A stretch of DNA of 64,000 nucleotides, from contig NZ_FMDM01000002.1 of the NCBI RefSeq assembly GCF_900090105.1, positions 62,001-126,000 of the forward strand, read 5' to 3'. Origin of the DNA: Micromonospora humi (lineage in GTDB: Bacteria > Actinomycetota > Actinomycetes > Mycobacteriales > Micromonosporaceae). Below, piece by piece: positions 58,156 through 64,000 of this stretch (position 1 is the first letter of the stretch; the number at the start of each line of letters is the position of its first letter). The notes under the pieces were generated by a model. That model had not been told where the DNA came from, ran no database searches, and saw only the letters and a program-made list of their open reading frames with translations. The position numbers were made by a program, and so were the translations under genes.

Positions 58156-59844
58156 TCAGGCCGGCAGCTCGTCCTCGCCGCGGGTCACCACCGTGTCGCC
58201 GAGCACCAGCAGGTCGATCTCCTTGGCCCGGGTGAACGTGTCCACCGCGTCGGCGGCCGAGTCGACGATCGGGTCTCCGGCCAGGTTGAACGACGTGTTG
58301 ACCACCGCTGGCACGCCGGTGAGCTGCCGGAACTGCTCGATCAGCGCCCAGTAGCCGGGGTTGGTGTCGCGGTGCACCGTCTGCGGGCGCGCCGAGCCGT
58401 CCACGTGCGTCACCGCCGGAATCCGCCGGCGGGCGTCCGGGCGCACCGACGCGGCGGCCAGCATGAACCTCGACGGGTCGTCGAGCCGGCCCTCGATCAG
58501 CTCGTGCGCGTGCTCGGCGAGCATGCTCGGCGCCACCGGCCGCCACATCTCCCGGCCCTTCACCACGTTGAGCCGCTCCAGGCTGCGCCGGTCGCGCGGG
58601 TCGGCGAGCAGGCTGCGGGCGCCCAACGCGCGCTGCCCGATCTCACCGCGTCCTCTGGCCCAGCCGACGATGCGCCCCCGGGCGATCTCGCCGGCCACGA
58701 ACCGGGCCAGCGCCTCGTCGCCGAGGCGGCGGTACGGCAGGCCGGCGTGGGCGGCGGCCGCCTCCCCCGCCTGGGTGGTGACCGGCCGCCCCCAGTACGC
58801 GTGGTCGATGCGGGTGGGGGTGAACGACCCGCACTCGCGCGCGGAGACCAGCGCGGCGCCCAGCGACACCCCGGCGTCGGTGGGCACCGGCGGCACGTAG
58901 ACCCGGTCGAACAGGCCGCTGCGCACCAGCACCCCGACCATGGTGCAGTTCATCGCCACGCCGCCGGCCAGCGCCAGCACCGGCGTGTCCACCCGCCGGC
59001 GCAGCTCGGTGGCCAGCGACAGCACCGCCTCCTCCAGCCCCTGCTGCACGGTGGCGGCGAAGTCGGCGTACGCGATCGGCTCCTCGGCCTCGCGCGGTGC
59101 GTACGGGAAGAACGCGCCGAAGCCCGGGCGCAGCGACTCGGCCACCGCCGGGTAGTAGGCCATCAGCGGGCCGAGCGACGCGATGCGCCGGGCCGGCACC
59201 TGCGCGGCGGGCGCCCGGACCAGCTCGTACCCGCCCGGCACGGCGCGTACCGGCGCGCCCGGCGCGGGCCGCCCGTACGCGGCGAGGCCCATCAGCTTTC
59301 CGGTGCCCCAGTAGCCCAGCCCGGCCCACTCGGCGGCGGCGTTGTAGTAGAAGCCCAGCGACTCCTCGACCGGCCACTCCCGCAGGATCTCCACCTCGCC
59401 GTCGGCGAAGCGGCCGATCGACGTCGACTGGGTCTCGCCGGCGCCGTCGACGACGAGCACCGCGGCCTCGTCGGCGTCGCAGCTGAACGCCGCGCTGGCC
59501 GCGTGCGCCACGTGGTGCGGCACCCAGCGCACCGCCGGCATGACCAGGTCCTCCTGGTCGGGAAAGAGCATCGCCCGCAGCCCTTCGGTGGTGAACCGGC
59601 GGTTGCGGCCCAGCGGGATCTGCCGGAAGTCCCAGCCGATCGCCACGGTGTCCACCTCCGCCGGGCCGATGCCGGCCATCGCCAGGCAGGCGGCGACCGC
59701 CTCGGCGGGCGGCTGCCCCACCGCGTGCTTGCGCCGGCTGACGCGCTCCTGCTCGACGAGCGAGCAGAGCGCGCCGTCGCGCAGCAGCGCCGCGCTGGAG
59801 TCGTGGAAGCCGATGTTCACCCCGAGTACGTAGCGTGCCGACAT
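58156..59844 (-). CDS. O-carbamoyltransferase (NodU/CmcH/TobZ family)
   Basis: A 562-residue enzyme that adds a carbamoyl group to a hydroxyl from carbamoyl phosphate and ATP. The N-terminal Kae1-like domain has VNIGFHDSSAALL and LVEQERVSRRKH. Metal-binding His pairs occur in VPHHVAHAASAAF, with VVDGAGETQS. The C-terminal domain has VVNTSFNLAGDPI and VDSAADAVDTF. The ATG at 59844 has a GGAAGGGAGG site. It is the last gene of the right-hand minus operon and predicts a carbamate in the product. Confidence 0.92.
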   Translation of the reverse strand: MSARYVLGVNIGFHDSSAALLRDGALCSLVEQERVSRRKHAVGQPPAEAVAACLAMAGIGPAEVDTVAIGWDFRQIPLGRNRRFTTEGLRAMLFPDQEDLVMPAVRWVPHHVAHAASAAFSCDADEAAVLVVDGAGETQSTSIGRFADGEVEILREWPVEESLGFYYNAAAEWAGLGYWGTGKLMGLAAYGRPAPGAPVRAVPGGYELVRAPAAQVPARRIASLGPLMAYYPAVAESLRPGFGAFFPYAPREAEEPIAYADFAATVQQGLEEAVLSLATELRRRVDTPVLALAGGVAMNCTMVGVLVRSGLFDRVYVPPVPTDAGVSLGAALVSARECGSFTPTRIDHAYWGRPVTTQAGEAAAAHAGLPYRRLGDEALARFVAGEIARGRIVGWARGRGEIGQRALGARSLLADPRDRRSLERLNVVKGREMWRPVAPSMLAEHAHELIEGRLDDPSRFMLAAASVRPDARRRIPAVTHVDGSARPQTVHRDTNPGYWALIEQFRQLTGVPAVVNTSFNLAGDPIVDSAADAVDTFTRAKEIDLLVLGDTVVTRGEDELPA

Positions 59845-59872
59845 CGTCGGCCTCCCTTCCGGTTTCTGCCGT

Positions 59873-60372
<500 letters not shown>

Positions 60373-60376
<4 letters not shown>

Positions 60377-61194
60377 CGTCGCTCCTCCACGGCGTCGGCG
60401 AGGGCCCGGGCGACCAGCACCCGGCTCAGGTGCCGGCGGTAGTCGGCGGAGCCGCGCACGTCGTCGGCCGGTTCGCAGTCGCGGTCCGCGTACGCCGCCG
60501 CGGCCGTCGCCGACGCGCCCTCGGCGAGCGCCGTCTCGACGGCCGTGGCGCGCCGGATCGTCCGGTCCATGCCGGCCAGCGCGACCCGGCCGTCGGCCAC
60601 CGCGACGGCCACCAGGGACCACTCCAGCGCCGGTCGGGCGAACGTGCGGTAGCTCCATCGGCGTGGGCCGGGCAGCGGCACCCGCACCTCGGTGAGCAGT
60701 TCGTCGGGCCGGCACACGGTGACGCCCGGCGCGACGGCCAGCTCGGCGACGGGCACCAGCCGGGCACCGTCCACGCTGGTCAGGACCGCGGTCGCGGCCA
60801 GCGCGACCAGGGCGGTCGGCAGGTCCGCGGCCGGGTCGGCCTGGGCCAGCGCGCCGCCGACCGTGCCGGCGTGGCGGACCTGCGGGTCGCCGACCGACGC
60901 GGCGGCCGTCGCCAGGATCGGCGCGTGCCGCGCGACGAGCGGGTCGGCGAGCAGCAGGTGGTAGCGGGTCAGCGCGCCGATCGCGAGGTGGTCGCCCCGC
61001 GCGGCCACGTAGGACAGCTCGGTGAGCCGGCCCAGGTCCAGCAGCGTGTCGACGGCGTCGCGGCGCAGCTTCAGCGCCGGCAGCAGGGACTGCCCGCCGG
61101 CCAGCGGCCGCAGCAGGTCGCCGTGCTCGCGCCGCAGCCGCAGCGCCTCGGTGAGGTCGCCGGCGCGGTGGTAGCGCAGGTGCGCCGGGATCAC
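60373..61194 (-). CDS. Molybdenum hydroxylase medium (FAD) subunit
   Basis: A 273-residue FAD-binding subunit (CoxM type). [14 protein letters not shown] and [17 protein letters not shown] are its FAD-binding motifs. It transfers electrons from the small subunit to the acceptor. The GTG at 61194 overlaps the thioesterase stop (GTGA), so it is made in step with the thioesterase. It is part of an aldehyde oxidase/dehydrogenase-type trio with 43842 and 59873. Confidence 0.91.
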
Positions 61195-61964
61195 GGGCCC
61201 GCCGCCGACCAGGTGGGCACCGGGCTGCGGTGCGTGGCGCGCAGGATCGTCTCGACCAGTTGGTGGCGGTGGGCGAGCAGGTAGAAGTGCCCGCCTCCGA
61301 AGGTGTGCAGGGTGAACCGGCCCCGGGTCCGGCCGGCCCAGGCGGTCGCCTCGTCCGCGGTCACCTCGCTGTCGTCCGCGCCGATGCAGGCCAGCACCGG
61401 CGCGCGCAACGGCAGCGGTGGCTCCGGCCGCCACGTCTCGGCGATCCGGTAGTCGGCGCGCAGCACCGGCAGGGCCACCGCCTTCACCCCGTCGTGCTCC
61501 AGCGTCTCCCGACCGGTCCCGCCGAGACGGCCGGTCTCGGCCCAGAGCGTGTCGTCGTCGGCCAGGTGCACGCTGGTGTCACGCAGCCGGTCCGGCGCCG
61601 GGCGGCCGGAGACCACCAGTGCCCGCAGCCCGCCGCCCGGGCCGTCCAGCCGGCGTGCCGTCTCGTACGCCACCGACGCGCCGAGGCTGTGCCCGAACAG
61701 GACCACCGGGACGTCACCCGGCAGCGCGCGCAGCGCCGACACCACCCCGGCGGCCAGGCTCGGCAGGTCGGCGGCGAACGGTTCCCCGGTGCGGTCCATC
61801 CGGCCCGGGTACTGCACGCCGTGCAGTTCGACGTCGTCGGGCAGGTGCCCCGCCCAGGGCCGGTAGAACGCGGCGTTGCCGCCGGCGTGCGGGAAGCAGA
61901 CCAGGCGCAGCGCCGGCCAGCGCAGCGGCCGGGGGCAGCGCAGCCAGGTCCGCGCGGCGGTCAC
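61191..61964 (-). CDS. Type II thioesterase
   Basis: A 257-residue alpha/beta hydrolase of the type II thioesterase group that removes wrongly primed or stalled acyl groups from NRPS/PKS carriers. [17 protein letters not shown] opens it, GHSLGA holds the Ser nucleophile, the acid is in IGADDSEVT, and the His is in FGGGHFYL. The GTG at 61964 overlaps the upstream imide reductase stop (GTGA). Its presence argues for an NRPS nearby, beyond the right edge. Confidence 0.91.
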   Translation of the reverse strand: MTAARTWLRCPRPLRWPALRLVCFPHAGGNAAFYRPWAGHLPDDVELHGVQYPGRMDRTGEPFAADLPSLAAGVVSALRALPGDVPVVLFGHSLGASVAYETARRLDGPGGGLRALVVSGRPAPDRLRDTSVHLADDDTLWAETGRLGGTGRETLEHDGVKAVALPVLRADYRIAETWRPEPPLPLRAPVLACIGADDSEVTADEATAWAGRTRGRFTLHTFGGGHFYLLAHRHQLVETILRATHRSPVPTWSAAGP

Positions 61965-63124
61965 CGGCGCGCCCCGATCGGCTCCGGCTCGACCGCCCGG
62001 GCGGCGGCGTCGGCGAGCTCCGCGACGTCGGCGGGCAGCAGCATCCGCGGCGGCGTGGAGTGCAGCAGCTCGGGCGGCCCGAGCCGCGCCGTGACGTCCT
62101 GCCACAGCCGGCACAGGGTGAGGTGGTACTGGCCGTGCCGCACCGGCTTCTCCCCGGCCTGCGCGGCGCGGTGCAGCTCGCCCAGCGCGTGCCCCACGCC
62201 GGCCGGCCAGACCCGCTCGAACACGTCGCGGTAGCTGGGCGCGGTCGGGTCGTCCAGCGGCTGTGCGCTCGGCACGTCCAGGTGGTCCGGATCGTCACCG
62301 CCGGAGCCGGCGAAGTGTGGGCGGCCCACCGCCCGGTCCTGCACCTGCTGCGGGAAGTCGGGCCGAGGACTCCACACTGTCGGCCCGTGCGTGCCGAGCA
62401 GGGTCAGGTTGCCGGCCTCGGTGCCGATGGTCACCCGGTGCAGCAGGTGCGCGTAGTTGTCCGGGTCCGCCGGGTCCATCTGGTTCTGCACCCGCAGGGT
62501 CAGCGGCACCCCGGCGAGCACCCCGTCGACGCTGCGGAACGGCACGTCCACCGGGGACAGCCGGCGTACCTGCTCGGGCAGCTCCGCCGGAGCGGCCAGG
62601 CCCCACGGGCGGACCCCGCCGAGCGCCTGGCCGAGGATGTCCAGCAGCGCGTACGCGACCTGGAAGCCGCACGCCGCGTCGACGTAGCGGGCCGGGCGGC
62701 GGGCCAGCAGGGCGCGGGCCGCGGCGACGAACCGGCGCACCGGCGCGGTGTGCACGTAGAACGAGTTGAGGTGGTAGACCACCCCGGCCCGGCCGGCGGT
62801 GCGCAGGCACTCGACCAGCTCGTCGTGGTGCAGCGGATGTTCCTGCAACACGTGCAGGCCGCGTTCCATCAACGCGCGGGCCACCTCGCCGCCGGGCCCG
62901 CCGAGCAGGCCGCCGCGGATCACCACGCAGGCCAGCCGCACGTCCTCGGGCACCTGCGTCACGTCGGTGAACAGCGGCACCCCGTAGTGCCGGGCGCACG
63001 CCACCGAGCGGGCGCTGCCGCCGGCCAGGATCCCGGCCAGCTCGAACGGGAAGTCGGGCTGCCGGAAGGCCTGCAGGTAGACCTGGCCGAACTTGGTACC
63101 GGCGACGAGCACCCTCGGTCTCAC
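61961..63124 (-). CDS. Thiazolinyl imide reductase (Irp3/PchG-like)
   Basis: A 387-residue NADPH-dependent reductase that converts a thiazoline to a thiazolidine on an NRPS, as in yersiniabactin and pyochelin pathways. VLVAGTKFGQVYLQAF is the Rossmann start. LQEHPLHHDE (His near 96) and VVYHLNSFYVH (Tyr near 117-123) lie in the region of the Irp3 active-site His and Tyr. The GTG at 63124 overlaps the upstream gene (GTGA). With the aryl-AMP ligase it points to an aryl-thiazoline assembly line not present in the window. Confidence 0.88.
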   Translation of the reverse strand: MRPRVLVAGTKFGQVYLQAFRQPDFPFELAGILAGGSARSVACARHYGVPLFTDVTQVPEDVRLACVVIRGGLLGGPGGEVARALMERGLHVLQEHPLHHDELVECLRTAGRAGVVYHLNSFYVHTAPVRRFVAAARALLARRPARYVDAACGFQVAYALLDILGQALGGVRPWGLAAPAELPEQVRRLSPVDVPFRSVDGVLAGVPLTLRVQNQMDPADPDNYAHLLHRVTIGTEAGNLTLLGTHGPTVWSPRPDFPQQVQDRAVGRPHFAGSGGDDPDHLDVPSAQPLDDPTAPSYRDVFERVWPAGVGHALGELHRAAQAGEKPVRHGQYHLTLCRLWQDVTARLGPPELLHSTPPRMLLPADVAELADAAARAVEPEPIGARR

Positions 63125-64000
63125 GCCACCCCCTCCTCGATCGGTTCGTAGCGGGCCAGCGGGCCGTCCTCGACGTGCAGCGCGGTGACCGCCGGGCTGC
63201 TCCGCAGCCGGTCCACCGCCCACGTCGGGTCGACCACCTCGGCCAGGTGGTGCACGCCGGGCGGCAGGTCACCGGCGGCGGCCGCCACCGCGCCGAGCGC
63301 CACCGCGGCGCCGGTGAGCGCGTTCGCGCCGGTGCCCCGGCAGGCCAGCACCCGGCTGCCGGTCGGCCCGGTCAGCTCCACGAGCAGCACCTGGTATCGG
63401 GGCCGGCCGAACGCGTCCAGCTCGGCCGCCCGGCACAGCGCGTCCACCGCGTCGGCCAGGTCCGCCGGCCCGGCCAGCCCGGCCGCGCCGACCGGCCCGG
63501 CCCGGGAGGCCGACGCGCGCCGGGCGCCGTCGGCGAGCGCGGCCGGCACCCGGCTGCCGGCGAACGCCGACCACCAGTCCACGTCGGTGAGGCCGAGCCG
63601 GCCGGCCAGCCGCTCGGTCTCGGTACTCAGGTACGGCTGCAACAGCACCGGTTCGTCGAAGAACGGCACCGCCACGCCGACCTGCGCGGCGAGCACCCGG
63701 CTGCGTCGCGCACCGTCGCGCCAGGCGGCCAGCGGCTCGCCGTAGCCGCCCTCGCCCACCGCGAGGAAGTCCCACGCGGCGCCCGGGCTGAAACCGTCGC
63801 GCCCGCCGACCCAGCCCGTCAGCCGCCGGGCGCCCGGCAGGCGCCCGGCCAGGTACGCCGGGAGCAGCCCGGACAGCCCCGGCATCATGCCGGCGGAGAT
63901 GACCGCGACCCGGCCGGCGGCGCCGGGCAGCGCGGCGACGGCCCGGTACAGCCCGTCGTCGCCGGCGGCGTCCACGTAGGCGGCGCCGGCGCGGGCCGCG
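63121..64000 (-). CDS. Saccharopine-dehydrogenase-like protein (partial, 5' end outside window)
   Basis: A reading frame of at least 293 codons, open to the window edge. The part AAYVDAAGDDGLYRAV followed by VAVISAGMMPGLSGLLP resembles the NADP-binding saccharopine dehydrogenase family, which in siderophore-like clusters can accompany the imide reductase. No lysine-pathway partner is present. An in-frame GTG at 63975 is not the likely start because the preceding codons still read as protein. It is the upstream partner of the imide reductase with a GTGA overlap. The substrate is unknown. Confidence 0.75.
   Translation of the reverse strand, partial: AARAGAAYVDAAGDDGLYRAVAALPGAAGRVAVISAGMMPGLSGLLPAYLAGRLPGARRLTGWVGGRDGFSPGAAWDFLAVGEGGYGEPLAAWRDGARRSRVLAAQVGVAVPFFDEPVLLQPYLSTETERLAGRLGLTDVDWWSAFAGSRVPAALADGARRASASRAGPVGAAGLAGPADLADAVDALCRAAELDAFGRPRYQVLLVELTGPTGSRVLACRGTGANALTGAAVALGAVAAAAGDLPPGVHHLAEVVDPTWAVDRLRSSPAVTALHVEDGPLARYEPIEEGVA

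Overview
The window is very GC-rich actinobacterial DNA. The gene content (cydAB, a WYL regulator, Hsp20 under a HAIR-type operator, a large natural-product locus) and the codon style suggest Micromonospora or a close relative in the Micromonosporaceae. That assignment is inferred from style and was not checked by any search. I saw no rRNA, tRNA, CRISPR array or insertion sequence.

Positions 1 to about 19.7 kb look like ordinary chromosome. They hold the end of a cytochrome bd operon (cydA, partial cydB), an acyltransferase, an SDR enzyme, a HTH/DUF4180 pair, a glycerophosphodiesterase, an MFS carrier, thymidine kinase, a PQQ-like propeller protein, VOC and luciferase-like enzymes, a tyrosine recombinase, a WYL regulator, Hsp20, DUF2087/GNAT, a cysteine hydrolase, a cupin, a glycosyltransferase-like membrane protein and a TIGR04222-type protein. 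At the border (18.9-19.7 kb) lies a free-standing protein resembling the C-terminal domain of thiopeptide/lantibiotic dehydratases.

From about 20 kb to the right edge the DNA is one large biosynthetic locus. It opens with a LAL-type LuxR regulator and a small HTH protein. An 18-gene minus-strand operon (41322 down to 23566) follows: a P450, thiolase, class III CoA-transferase, ketoreductase, two hot-dog dehydratase subunits, ACP, two KS/CLF-like pairs, alpha/beta hydrolase, double hot-dog protein, DsbA-like isomerase, class II aldolase, a single-chain acyl-CoA-ligase/P450 fusion, SsuD-like monooxygenase and SsuE-like flavin reductase. Most of its genes overlap at ATGA or GTGA. The set resembles highly reducing type II PKS systems that make polyene chains, combined with CoA-level tailoring.

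Divergent from it are two P450s, a molybdenum-hydroxylase large subunit and a nucleotidyltransferase (41401-46624). Next come a ferredoxin with two O-methyltransferase homologues (minus), an aryl-acid AMP ligase (plus), a fatty-acyl-AMP ligase/ACP/methyltransferase operon (minus), an acyl-CoA-dehydrogenase-like flavoenzyme (plus), an NtaA/DszA-like monooxygenase (minus), and a third O-methyltransferase with a VOC protein (plus). The last operon (minus, entering from the right edge) holds a saccharopine-dehydrogenase-like protein, thiazolinyl imide reductase, type II thioesterase, the medium and small subunits of the molybdenum hydroxylase, and an O-carbamoyltransferase.

Three enzymes, namely the aryl-AMP ligase, thiazolinyl imide reductase and type II thioesterase, imply an NRPS that makes an aryl-thiazoline or thiazolidine. 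That NRPS is not in the window and probably lies to the right. A recurring CTCGTATCT-like box sits in four divergent promoters of the cluster, suggesting one regulon. The combined system could make a methylated, oxidised and possibly carbamoylated hybrid of a reduced type II polyketide and an aryl-thiazoline unit. That product is a hypothesis, and I do not recognise the cluster as a known one.
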